Source: Eshraghiella sp051880035
GTDB taxonomy: Bacteria > Bacillota > Clostridia > Lachnospirales > Lachnospiraceae
Length of the DNA: 64,000 nt
NCBI GenBank assembly: GCA_051880035.1
Contig: JBJENE010000062.1
Coordinates: 1-64,000, forward strand
Reading direction: 5' to 3'
Positions 16,761 through 25,343 of this stretch are shown piece by piece. Within the stretch, counting starts at the first letter, position 1, and each line of letters starts with the position of its first letter. Both the position numbers and the translations under genes were made by a program. The notes under the pieces are model-generated. The model ran no database searches and was not told the DNA's origin. It worked only from the letters and a program-made list of their open reading frames with translations.

Positions 16761-17828
16761 ATGTCAGTTAAAAGTTTAATTATTAATCCCGGTTCCACTT
16801 CAACCAAAATCGGTGTTTTTGAAGACGAAACTCTTCTCTTTGATGAGACATTAAGACATCCTACGGAAGAGATTGCCAAATATGCAAGTATTATTGACCA
16901 GAAAGATTTCAGAAAGAACATTATTACCGAATTTCTTGCTGAGAAAAATTTTGACATTAAGAGCCTTGATGTTGTAATCGGACGAGGCGGTCTTTTAAAA
17001 CCTATCCCAAGCGGTACATATGCCGTAACGGATGAATTACTCTCCGACCTCAAAACAGGCGTACAGGGACAGCATGCATCAAATCTGGGCGGTATCCTTG
17101 CAAGGGAAATAGCCGATGAAATCGGTGTGCCTTCATACATCGTTGACCCTGTTGTAGTTGATGAAATGGAGCCTGTTGCCAAATATTCCGGAATTCCTGA
17201 AATCAAGAGGACAAGTATCTTCCATGCCCTTAACCAGAAAGCTGTTGCAAGAAGATATGCCAAAGAAGCAGGTGTTCCTTATGAAGATCTTAACCTGATT
17301 GTTGTACACTTAGGCGGTGGCTGCTCAGTTGGTCCTCATAAAAAAGGCCGTGTTATTGATATTTTCAACGCCCTTGACGGAGACGGTGCTTTCTCTCCTG
17401 AAAGAGCCGGCGGACTTCCGGGAGGAGCTCTCGTTAAACTTTGCTTCTCAGGCAAGTACACAGAAAAAGAAATCAACAAGATGCTGGTTGGTAACGGAGG
17501 ATTTAATGCATACCTCGGCACCAACGATATGCGCGTTGTAGAAAAAATGGTTGACGAAGGTGACGAAAAAGCTGTTGCACTCCGTGAAGCCTTTGTATTT
17601 AACCTTGCCAAAAATATCGGAGCAATGGCAACCGTTCTCGACGGTAAAGTTGACCGTATTATCGTAACCGGCGGAATCGCTTACGACGAATGGGTAGTAT
17701 CCGCTCTTAAAGCCAAATGTGAATGGATTGCACCATTTACCGTATATCCGGGTGAGGATGAACTTCTTGCACTTGCCCAGGGTGGTCTCCGTGTAATGAA
17801 CGGAACAGAAAAAGCTAAGGAATACTAA
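16761..17828 (+). CDS. buk: butyrate kinase
   Basis: A 355-residue member of the acetokinase/ASKHA superfamily that makes butyrate and ATP from butyryl-phosphate. The N-terminal phosphate motif NPGSTSTKIG, the central HLGGGCSVG and the C-terminal nucleotide motif VTGGIAYDE are present. The length is that of Buk rather than acetate kinase (about 400). It is co-transcribed with ptb. Confidence 0.94.
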   Translation: MSVKSLIINPGSTSTKIGVFEDETLLFDETLRHPTEEIAKYASIIDQKDFRKNIITEFLAEKNFDIKSLDVVIGRGGLLKPIPSGTYAVTDELLSDLKTGVQGQHASNLGGILAREIADEIGVPSYIVDPVVVDEMEPVAKYSGIPEIKRTSIFHALNQKAVARRYAKEAGVPYEDLNLIVVHLGGGCSVGPHKKGRVIDIFNALDGDGAFSPERAGGLPGGALVKLCFSGKYTEKEINKMLVGNGGFNAYLGTNDMRVVEKMVDEGDEKAVALREAFVFNLAKNIGAMATVLDGKVDRIIVTGGIAYDEWVVSALKAKCEWIAPFTVYPGEDELLALAQGGLRVMNGTEKAKEY

Positions 17829-17874
17829 AACATATCACCTGCCATATCATATTTTTATACAGGAGGAAACAACA

Positions 17875-19323
17875 ATGTATGCAGATGAAAACATGATTCG
17901 AATCAAACATGATGTTCTCTACGAAGTTGCAAAGCTGGCTTTTGCCGGAGAACTCGAAGAGAAACGCGATAATATCCCTTTTACCCTGATTGAGGGACCT
18001 AATCCCCAGTTCCGTTGCTGTATCTATAAAGAAAGAGAAATAATCCGTCAGAGAGTCCGTCTTGCAGAAGGCAAGGCACCGGGCCCTGTTGATGACGGAA
18101 ATATAATCCAGGTTATCAGCTCCGCCTGCGAGGACTGTCCTATTTCAAGTTACACCGTTACAGATAACTGCCAGAACTGTCTTGGTAAAGCCTGTATCAA
18201 CGCTTGTAAATTCGGAGCTATATCCGCAGGTGAAAAACATTCCAAAATTGACCCTGCCAAATGTAAAGAATGCGGTATGTGTGCAAAAGCATGTCCTTAT
18301 AACGCTATTGCCCACTTAAAGCGACCATGTAAATTCAGCTGTCCTGTTGATGCCATTACATATGACGAGCACGGCATCTCAGTTATCGACGAGAAGAAAT
18401 GTATCCGTTGCGGACAGTGTATACATAAATGTCCTTTCGGTGCCATCGGTTCCAAGACATTTATTGTTCCCGTAATCGACGCAATCCGTTCAGGCAAAAA
18501 AGTATACGCAATGGTTGCTCCTGCTACTGAAGGCCAGTTTGGTAAAAATATCACAATGGCAAGCTGGAAACAGGCAATGAAAGAAATCGGATTTACCGAT
18601 ATGATTGAAGTAGGTCTCGGTGGTGATTTAACAACCATGAGCGAAGCTGAAGAATGGCTTGAAGCCTACGAAAACGGCGAAAAGAAAACAACCTCCTGCT
18701 GTCCGGGATTTGTAAATATGATTCGTAAGCACTTCCCTGAACTGGCAGACAAGATTTCCACTACCGTATCACCTATGTGTATGGTATCAAGAATGATAAA
18801 GGCAAAAGACCCGGATGCGTTTACCGTATTTATCGGACCATGTATTGCCAAGAAATCAGAAGTTGTGGATCAGAAAATTGAAGGCAACGCAGATGCGGTT
18901 CTCACATACAGTGAACTTCGTGCCATTATGAAGGCCAAAGAAGTTACATTTAAGGAAGTTCCGAATGAATATCAGGAATCTTCTACTTTCGGAAAGCGTT
19001 ACGGCAACTCAGGCGGAGTTACGGAATCAGTTCTTGAATATATCAAGGAAACAGGCCGTGAAATGGATGCCAAGGTTCTTAGGGCTAACGGCGCAGCTGA
19101 ATGCCGCAAAGCACTCTTAATGCTTAAAGTCGGAAAGCTTCCTGAAGACTTCATCGAAGGAATGGCTTGTGAAGGCGGATGTGTAGGCGGACCTAGTGCG
19201 TACACCGAACAGAACCAGTGCAAGAAAGACCGTGATGAATTAATAAGCTGTGCAGACTGCCGCACAATTCTTGAAAATCTTGCAAATTATGATTTAGATT
19301 CATTTTCAAAACACAGAGATTAA
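17875..19323 (+). CDS. monomeric [FeFe] hydrogenase, group B-like
   Basis: A 482-residue iron-sulfur protein with an N-terminal ferredoxin-type region holding many Cys (about 85-190, including CKECGMCAKAC and CIRCGQCIHKC) and a C-terminal H-cluster domain. The three H-cluster motifs are TSCCPGF (from 273), GPCIAKK (from 321) and MACEGGC (from 430). The TSCCPGF variant and ACEGGC (not ACPGGC) resemble the little-studied group B enzymes rather than the bifurcating type at 38.6 kb. It follows buk by 46 bp behind AGGAGG, so it is probably in the same operon. Its likely role is ferredoxin-linked H2 turnover or sensing; direction and partner are unknown. Confidence 0.88.
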   Translation: MYADENMIRIKHDVLYEVAKLAFAGELEEKRDNIPFTLIEGPNPQFRCCIYKEREIIRQRVRLAEGKAPGPVDDGNIIQVISSACEDCPISSYTVTDNCQNCLGKACINACKFGAISAGEKHSKIDPAKCKECGMCAKACPYNAIAHLKRPCKFSCPVDAITYDEHGISVIDEKKCIRCGQCIHKCPFGAIGSKTFIVPVIDAIRSGKKVYAMVAPATEGQFGKNITMASWKQAMKEIGFTDMIEVGLGGDLTTMSEAEEWLEAYENGEKKTTSCCPGFVNMIRKHFPELADKISTTVSPMCMVSRMIKAKDPDAFTVFIGPCIAKKSEVVDQKIEGNADAVLTYSELRAIMKAKEVTFKEVPNEYQESSTFGKRYGNSGGVTESVLEYIKETGREMDAKVLRANGAAECRKALLMLKVGKLPEDFIEGMACEGGCVGGPSAYTEQNQCKKDRDELISCADCRTILENLANYDLDSFSKHRD

Positions 19324-19346
19324 ATATCAGTATTTATCTTAAACCA

Positions 19347-19376
19347 GGGTCACCGGCTTAGCTGGTGGCCCCGTTT
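19347..19376 (+). terminator. likely terminator after the ptb-buk-hydrogenase operon
   Basis: A GC-rich hairpin (GGTCACCGGC at 19348 paired with GCTGGTGGCC ending at 19370, loop TTA), followed by CCGTTT. The T-tract is weak, so some read-through into the next gene is plausible. I see no separate promoter for that gene. Confidence 0.55.
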
Positions 19377-19407
19377 AAAAATTATCTATTTTGGAGGGGC
19401 ATAACAC

Positions 19408-21864
19408 ATGAATTTAAATGTACAATTAAAAAAAATAATTGCTGTAGTACTTGTTTTGTCTTTAGCCGTTGCAGTTTTTCCTGTAACAGCCAAAGCAGAG
19501 AATAGTTCTGTGCAATTCATTGACGAATCGGGAGCTGATGCCACATGTTCAGATTACACGTTTGTGACTAATCAGATTGAACTCGGAACTGAAAATGTTA
19601 CTACATGGTATGTAGTCAAAGAAACAGTTAATATTGCCGATAGAATGACAATTCTGGGTGATGTTAATCTGATTATATCAGACGGAGTCACCATGAATGC
19701 AAATCTGGCAATTAATATTCCTGATGGAAGTTCTCTGACTATATATGGGCAGGAAGAACAGACAGGTAAGCTTTATGTGCCGAATCAGAGTTCCGGTTGG
19801 CGCAATGGTATATGCCTGAACACCAGCGGAAGTGTGACACTTAATGGTGGAATTCTCGATGCTTCAGGCGCATGGAACGGAGAAGCTGCAATTGGTGGTG
19901 GACCATATGGAGCGGAAGGCGGAAAAACAACAGTTAATCGTGGGCAGCTGATTGTTACCGGAGGCAATAGTTCCGCTCTCACTACAAAACTTATAATCAA
20001 TGGCGGAACGGTTCTGGCACAGACTGCCGGATCAAATAGAACCATTACAGGAAGCATAACCGTCAATAGGGGAACATTGAAAGCTGTCAATACGCAAGAT
20101 GGTGGTTTTGCATTTTCAGTTATACCTGTAATTGCAACAGGTATGAAAATGATATCCGGGGACAGTTCGAATAATAGCAGTATTTGCAACAGTGCTGACC
20201 GAAATACCTCAATCAGAAGCGGACAAAAATATATTTGCATTACTGATTGTGATTCCCATTGTTATAATGATGTAAGTACATGTATTTATTGTAATTATAT
20301 TGGAGTTACCAGCCCAATATCTTCATTAAGCAGCGGAACATATTGCGGTCAGCAAATCATAAGTCTGTCAACAGATGAAGAAAATAATTTGATTTACTAT
20401 ACGACAGATGGTTCTGAGCCGACAACCGATAGTATGTTATACACGGATTCTATCACACTCGAAGAAGTGGAAAACGAGACTAAGAATATAACCATTAAGG
20501 CTATTGCCGTAAATCCTGATATAGGAAAAAGCTCGGTATCAAAATTTACATATACAATAATTCCGGAACAAATAATTCTGACAAATGAACAAAAATCAAA
20601 AATTATAATGAACGCAGAAGCCGCCATCGGATGCGGTTATGTATATGGTATGGCAGGGCCGAAGGTTTTTGATGATACAGGACTGGTTTATTATGCCTTC
20701 AAACAAACGAATATTACTGTGCCACGCCAGAGAGAACAACTTGAGAATTATATACAGAATTCGTCCGTTGCCATAGAATGTACGACTAAAGAGAACATAT
20801 CAGAAAATGAAAGATTTCAGACGAATCCTGAGCCCGGAGATATCGTAATGTTTAGTGTCAAACAACCGGATGAATCCATCAGTACTCTATTTGGAGTTTA
20901 TGAAAAAAGAGAGGACGGTATTGATTATGTTATTGCTGTATTTACTCCTTCCTCTGTAGTACATATTGCCTCAATCAAGGATTGGATTTCAGAATTACAG
21001 ACACGCAGTTATGAGGTCATCAGTGTATCTGTTTACAAAATAAATAACTCTGATGATATAGAAATAGACAGTGTAGAACTTGAAAATGATATATCCGGTG
21101 GTCAGCCATTGATAACAGAGATTCCGTGTGAAACAACCGGAGTTGACCGCATTATTGTAGAATGGACAGATTCAGAAGGAAACGAAGTAAGCGGCAATGC
21201 AGATACTTCTCCACGACAGTATAAAATGCATATGACAGTAATTCCGGAAAGAGGATATATTTTTACAGATGAATCGCAAATTGTACTAAATGCCGGAAAT
21301 GATGTGGTTGAGACAAACCTGAATGAAGACGGAACTTTGACAGGTACGGCGACAATATATCCTGTTGAATATGAGATCATCCAAGAAGAACAGCTAAACT
21401 GGACACAGGGAAGTGACGAAGGTCTTACAATTATCGGCAATGGAGACTTCCAAAAATTTGTCGGTGTTAATGTTGATGATAATCTGCTTGACAGCATACA
21501 CTATGATGCAAAATCGGGTTCAACTATTATTACAATAAAGCCGGAATTCTTAAGCACATTATCAGCGGGATTGCATACAATTGAAATCGTATGGACAGAC
21601 GGTTCGGCAAGTTCCACATTTCAGATTGAAAATGACGGCTCTGAAAATGACGGCCCTGAAAATGACGGCCCTGAAAATAACGGTCCTGAAAATAACGGTC
21701 CTGAAAATAACGGTCCTGAAAATAACGGTCCTGAAAACAATGGCCCTGAAAATAATGACCCTTCAGCCGGAGATTTGACATCAGCCACTCTCCCACTTAT
21801 CCTTTTGATAATATCCGGAATTGCATTTATTTTTGTCGATAAGAAGTATTGCAGACAGAATTGA
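19408..21864 (+). CDS. surface protein with degenerate NlpC/P60 domain
   Basis: An 818-residue exported protein. In order: signal peptide (1-30); a beta-helix-like region (about 60-250); a chitobiase-type C-terminal-like Ig unit (about 300-385, including YYTTDGSEPTTDS); an NlpC/P60-like domain (about 390-520); two small beta modules; nine ENNGP-type pentapeptide repeats; and a C-terminal transmembrane helix with a basic tail. In the NlpC/P60 part the usual FDCSGLV reads FDDTGLV, so the catalytic Cys is Asp423. The His of HVGIY is replaced by Leu494. It is therefore probably a non-catalytic wall-binding domain. GGAGG lies ahead of the ATG. Confidence 0.8.
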   Translation: MNLNVQLKKIIAVVLVLSLAVAVFPVTAKAENSSVQFIDESGADATCSDYTFVTNQIELGTENVTTWYVVKETVNIADRMTILGDVNLIISDGVTMNANLAINIPDGSSLTIYGQEEQTGKLYVPNQSSGWRNGICLNTSGSVTLNGGILDASGAWNGEAAIGGGPYGAEGGKTTVNRGQLIVTGGNSSALTTKLIINGGTVLAQTAGSNRTITGSITVNRGTLKAVNTQDGGFAFSVIPVIATGMKMISGDSSNNSSICNSADRNTSIRSGQKYICITDCDSHCYNDVSTCIYCNYIGVTSPISSLSSGTYCGQQIISLSTDEENNLIYYTTDGSEPTTDSMLYTDSITLEEVENETKNITIKAIAVNPDIGKSSVSKFTYTIIPEQIILTNEQKSKIIMNAEAAIGCGYVYGMAGPKVFDDTGLVYYAFKQTNITVPRQREQLENYIQNSSVAIECTTKENISENERFQTNPEPGDIVMFSVKQPDESISTLFGVYEKREDGIDYVIAVFTPSSVVHIASIKDWISELQTRSYEVISVSVYKINNSDDIEIDSVELENDISGGQPLITEIPCETTGVDRIIVEWTDSEGNEVSGNADTSPRQYKMHMTVIPERGYIFTDESQIVLNAGNDVVETNLNEDGTLTGTATIYPVEYEIIQEEQLNWTQGSDEGLTIIGNGDFQKFVGVNVDDNLLDSIHYDAKSGSTIITIKPEFLSTLSAGLHTIEIVWTDGSASSTFQIENDGSENDGPENDGPENNGPENNGPENNGPENNGPENNGPENNDPSAGDLTSATLPLILLIISGIAFIFVDKKYCRQN
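21628..21762 (+). repeat. 15-bp tandem repeat (nine units) in coding sequence
   Basis: Nine in-frame 15-bp units encode Glu-Asn-Asp/Asn-Gly/Asp-Ser/Pro. The four central units (21673-21732) are identical at the base level (GAAAATAACGGTCCT); the outer units have drifted. The repeat forms the stalk between the last domain and the membrane anchor, and copy number is likely variable. Confidence 0.9.
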
Positions 21865-21904
21865 ATATAATTCTTCAGCTATGAAATCCATTCATAATGC
21901 AGTT

Positions 21905-21945
21905 AAGGGCAGAAACCGCAAATTCGGTCTCTGCCCTTCTTTTTT
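21905..21945 (+). terminator. intrinsic terminator of the surface protein gene
   Basis: A ~14-bp stem (AAGGGCAGAAACCG / CGGTCTCTGCCCTT with one mismatch) followed by CTTTTTTT on the plus strand. It touches the stop of the convergent GH9 gene. Confidence 0.8.
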
Positions 21946-23539
21946 ACATTTTCTGCAAATCCGCCATCAAAAGAATCAATGCTGAATTCCAGTAGATAGT
22001 GACTTCATTGGTGGAATAACTTCCGGTCTGGTCCGCAAGACACCTTGCAGGCACATCCTTTGAAAGAGTATTCTGTGCAATAGGGTCTGCCATCCAGTCA
22101 CATGGTCCTCCGGAAAGCATTCCCGGCATCGGAATACCGAGATATCCTGAAGGTCTGTGATGAGGTCTCTTAATCGGGTCTGTGCCGCATCCCGTTATAT
22201 AACATAATCCCATAGGATTTCTTCCAAAAAGATAATTGAGCTGCTCTCTTGCCGCATCAAGATATTTAACTTCACCCGTAAGTGTGTAAGCATCCCACAA
22301 ATGTACGCCGTTACATGCAACGGATAAATTACTTCCCCAGATGTATTCGGTTGCCTTAAGAGAAACTCCGTATGCATCATTCACAGCTACATCCAAAAGA
22401 TTATCCGCCAGTGATATCATTTCTTTCTTAATCTTATCTGCAATACCGCTGTCAATATTATCCGCAGAAAGATATGCGATATTTCCATAACTTCCCATGG
22501 CTGACCAGCCGTATCCGTGATAAATTTTATCGGATGCAAGCTTTTCAAAATCCGCTCTGTACTTAGAATCACCAAAAGCCTTGTAAAGCTCTGCAGCCGC
22601 CCAGTACTTCTCATCAATATCACAATCGTCTTCATACTGACCCGTTACAATTCCTTCAGGATTAATAAATCCGCCCGGAAGTGAAAGCCACGAAAGTGCC
22701 TCGTATGCCTTAATTGAACACTCTTTAAGTTTCATGGCATATTCTGCATCATAAGGTTCAAAAAATCTTACTGCCATGGCGAGTGCCGCTGCATAGTCCG
22801 CAGTTGCCGTAACCGATACAGGACTTACGATAAGCTCGTCCTTTTCCTCATCCGGCATTATAAAAATACAGAATCTGTTGCAGCTTACCTTATGATATAC
22901 GGAACCGTCCGGCCTCTGCATTTTCATCATCCAGTCCAGCTCGTACTTTATTTCCTGTAGAAATACAGGAAGTGAATCTGATTTGGCAGGATTCTTAACC
23001 AATTTGCCAATCTCAGGATATTTCTCATATGACATAAGAAGCTGTGCTACAGTCATTGCCGCAGGAACTATGTATCTTCCGTAATCTCCTGCATCATGCC
23101 AGCCTCCGTTTACTTCAATAAATTCATCTGTATTATAAATTCTTGCCGGAGTGGTATGACACGCCTCGTGCCCGAAAACACCTGCCACCTTACTGTCCTT
23201 AGGAAGATTTTCCCCGCATCTTTGCAGATAGAAAAAATAAATTGCCTTGGTAAAAGCATCCGCATAAGAACGATTGGAAATCATAAAGTAATCGGATTCC
23301 CCAAAAGGCTCTGCATATATGTAATACAGACCTTCTTCACATACAGCCGAAAAATCTCCGATATAGTCAGATTCTTTGGCAGACACACTGTTAATATGGG
23401 TCGTTGCCTCCCCTGAATAAACGGTGGTTCCGTCACTTCTTCTCACTTCGAATTTCACCGGTGAATCACTTATAAATGTCACCTGTTTTTTCCATTCCGG
23501 AATATATCCGCATTGATTTAAAAGTATTTTCTTGCTCAT
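21944..23539 (-). CDS. GH9 glycoside hydrolase, probably cytoplasmic cellodextrinase
   Basis: A 531-residue glycoside hydrolase of family 9. Residues ~1-90 form the N-terminal Ig-like (CelD_N) domain. The (alpha/alpha)6 barrel follows, with GGWHDAGDYGRY carrying the catalytic base Asp, the LFGRNPMGLCYITG and HHRPS motifs, and TNEVTIYWNSA carrying the acid Glu near the C-terminus. There is no signal peptide when the start is taken at ATG 23539, which has GGAGG 5 nt upstream. The enzyme should thus act inside the cell on imported cellodextrins, as the Butyrivibrio cellodextrinase Ced1 family does. It has its own promoter. Confidence 0.88.
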   Translation of the reverse strand: MSKKILLNQCGYIPEWKKQVTFISDSPVKFEVRRSDGTTVYSGEATTHINSVSAKESDYIGDFSAVCEEGLYYIYAEPFGESDYFMISNRSYADAFTKAIYFFYLQRCGENLPKDSKVAGVFGHEACHTTPARIYNTDEFIEVNGGWHDAGDYGRYIVPAAMTVAQLLMSYEKYPEIGKLVKNPAKSDSLPVFLQEIKYELDWMMKMQRPDGSVYHKVSCNRFCIFIMPDEEKDELIVSPVSVTATADYAAALAMAVRFFEPYDAEYAMKLKECSIKAYEALSWLSLPGGFINPEGIVTGQYEDDCDIDEKYWAAAELYKAFGDSKYRADFEKLASDKIYHGYGWSAMGSYGNIAYLSADNIDSGIADKIKKEMISLADNLLDVAVNDAYGVSLKATEYIWGSNLSVACNGVHLWDAYTLTGEVKYLDAAREQLNYLFGRNPMGLCYITGCGTDPIKRPHHRPSGYLGIPMPGMLSGGPCDWMADPIAQNTLSKDVPARCLADQTGSYSTNEVTIYWNSALILLMADLQKM

Positions 23540-23566
23540 TATGTCCTCCGCATATTTAGTAAGTAC

Positions 23567-23595
23567 AGTATAGCATTTGTCCAAAAAACTGTAAA
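23567..23595 (-). promoter_or_regulatory. promoter of the GH9 gene
   Basis: On the minus strand: TTTACA (23595-23590), 17-bp spacer, TATACT (23572-23567) with upstream TGC (extended -10). Confidence 0.6.
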
Positions 23596-23632
23596 CCAAA
23601 AACGGATCAAATATTTTATATAATTATTAATA

Positions 23633-23679
23633 AAGCCCTGTATTTTGATTTATGTAAACTTTGTCAAAATACAAGGCTT
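23633..23679 (-). terminator. probable terminator after the M23 peptidase gene
   Basis: A 15-bp stem (arms 23633-23647 and 23665-23679, one mismatch) with a 17-nt loop, located 24 bp beyond the M23 stop. The T-tract is interrupted (TTTATTAATAATT). Confidence 0.5.
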
Positions 23680-23702
23680 AATTTGTTAAAAATGCTGTTT
23701 AT

Positions 23703-25232
23703 TTAAGGAAGCTTATCGTAGCTTATAACATAACTCGGATTATAATAGGTAACTCCTCCATATGTTACTTTATTTCCTGAAAAGCTTGTTGCATACCCAT
23801 AATAACCGCCATTACTCCAAAGCTTATCCACAATTGCAAAATGAAGATGAGTTGCTGTTGTAGAACTTCCTGTATTCCCTGCAACAGCGATATTCTGTCC
23901 AACAGCTACTGTTTGTCCATTTTTTACATATATATTTCTTAGATGAGCATAAAATGAATACACTGTCTTTCCTGAAATAGTATGTTGAATTATTATATAA
24001 TTACCATTTGCTCCATTGTATCCTGTTGCAACAACTTTACCATTAGCAGTTGCATTAACTAATCCGCCTGTACCATATACATCAATTCCTATATGGTATA
24101 CTCTTCCGGTTGCATTAGCGTATATTTTCTGTCCCCATGACATATTCGTTTTGGTACTCCATGTACAATACATATTATTCATCGGATTCTCAAACTTTGT
24201 ATCAGATGTTCCGCTTACATTTGATACACTCTGAAAATAAAATTTCTGTGCAATTGTACCATTATTCTGCCATATATTCATTTTCTGTGAGTCTACAAAT
24301 CTTGCTCCGTAAACATCCACACAATAATTTCCAATTTTGGATTTGATACTATATGAGCCATCTGAGTTTTTATTAATTGACCATAACTGATTTGATCCGC
24401 CTGTGTAATTGTATTGAATAAGCGCAGTTCCGTTTGCGGCACTTCCCCGGTAAACATCTAAATACTTTCCGCTATGGACAAATTTAATTGTATAATATCC
24501 GTTTCCTGCATATTTAATTTCTACCTGCTGATTTTTTCCGCCATTATTCTGATGAAGAATAACCTGTGCGCAATTATATGTAGAACATCCGCTCACATCC
24601 AATACCATTTTATTATTTGATGCTGAACAAATATAATATGTTCCATCACTGATAGGTCTGTTCTCTGCCGGCTTAATGTAATTATTATAATCAGAACCTG
24701 TTACCCAACCAAGCTTGTATCCGCCGTTAACAGGATATACAATCTGAATATAATTTCCGGAACTTGCCAGTGTATACACGGTATCCCCTTTAGATATGCT
24801 TCCATACCTGCTTCCGCCTGCTTTCTTATATGTTGTGATATTAGCCCTGCATGTCGTAGCATTCTGAGAATAATTATTTGATGTTACAGAGCTTGTTCGA
24901 ATGTAACCATATTTTCTGCCGGACGAAGTTGGATATGAAATATAACAATATGTATTATTCATAGAATAAATATATATTTCATCATTTGCATACACTGTTG
25001 CATTACTATATCTTCTGTACGGATTACTTGTTCCTCTTGTGGTTAATGAACTGTCAGTATACACATATGTATTATTATAATTTGACAATACATAACCTTT
25101 GATATACCTGCTTGTTGAAATTGATGGTATAGCTGCACCCACATTAACAAATGCCGGGATTACATTCAATGTACAAATGAGTGCAAGAAATGTTACTATT
25201 ACTTTTTTAATGGATGATTTTAAATGTTTCAT
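23703..25232 (-). CDS. secreted M23 peptidase with SH3 and ricin-type domains
   Basis: A 509-residue exported cell-wall hydrolase: signal peptide (about 1-34), one or two bacterial SH3-like domains (about 40-190), a ricin-type beta-trefoil (about 195-330, with repeated QxW/QxF-like ends NQQVEI, NQLWSI and AQKFYF), and a C-terminal LytM/M23 metallopeptidase. The zinc motifs HIGIDVYG, FYAHL and HLHFAI are intact, so it should cut peptidoglycan cross-bridges. The start is the ATG at 25232 behind AAGGAGG with 8-nt spacing. It lies 111 bp after the lipoprotein that ends the kinase operon and shares its low GC. The leader holds a long inverted repeat. Confidence 0.88.
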   Translation of the reverse strand: MKHLKSSIKKVIVTFLALICTLNVIPAFVNVGAAIPSISTSRYIKGYVLSNYNNTYVYTDSSLTTRGTSNPYRRYSNATVYANDEIYIYSMNNTYCYISYPTSSGRKYGYIRTSSVTSNNYSQNATTCRANITTYKKAGGSRYGSISKGDTVYTLASSGNYIQIVYPVNGGYKLGWVTGSDYNNYIKPAENRPISDGTYYICSASNNKMVLDVSGCSTYNCAQVILHQNNGGKNQQVEIKYAGNGYYTIKFVHSGKYLDVYRGSAANGTALIQYNYTGGSNQLWSINKNSDGSYSIKSKIGNYCVDVYGARFVDSQKMNIWQNNGTIAQKFYFQSVSNVSGTSDTKFENPMNNMYCTWSTKTNMSWGQKIYANATGRVYHIGIDVYGTGGLVNATANGKVVATGYNGANGNYIIIQHTISGKTVYSFYAHLRNIYVKNGQTVAVGQNIAVAGNTGSSTTATHLHFAIVDKLWSNGGYYGYATSFSGNKVTYGGVTYYNPSYVISYDKLP

Positions 25233-25245
25233 ATGCTTGTCCTCC

Positions 25246-25329
25246 TTGAATTGTTTTTGATGATTAAATGTTACCACACAGAAAAAGTCATTTTTCAGCA
25301 AAAGTTTACACTTCAAAAAAACAATTCAA
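25246..25329 (-). promoter_or_regulatory. inverted repeat abutting the M23 ribosome site
   Basis: Minus-strand arms TTGAATTGTTTTTTTGA (25329-25313) and TCAAAAACAATTCAA (25260-25246) can form a stem of about 13-15 bp with a 52-nt loop. The stem ends directly at the AAGGAGG of the M23 gene. Confidence 0.45.
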
Positions 25330-25343
25330 AGAGAGCCATTTTA

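Noticed and set aside
21628..21762. Possible CRISPR-like array
   Set aside because: Units are contiguous 15-mers without spacers and stay in frame inside a coding sequence.
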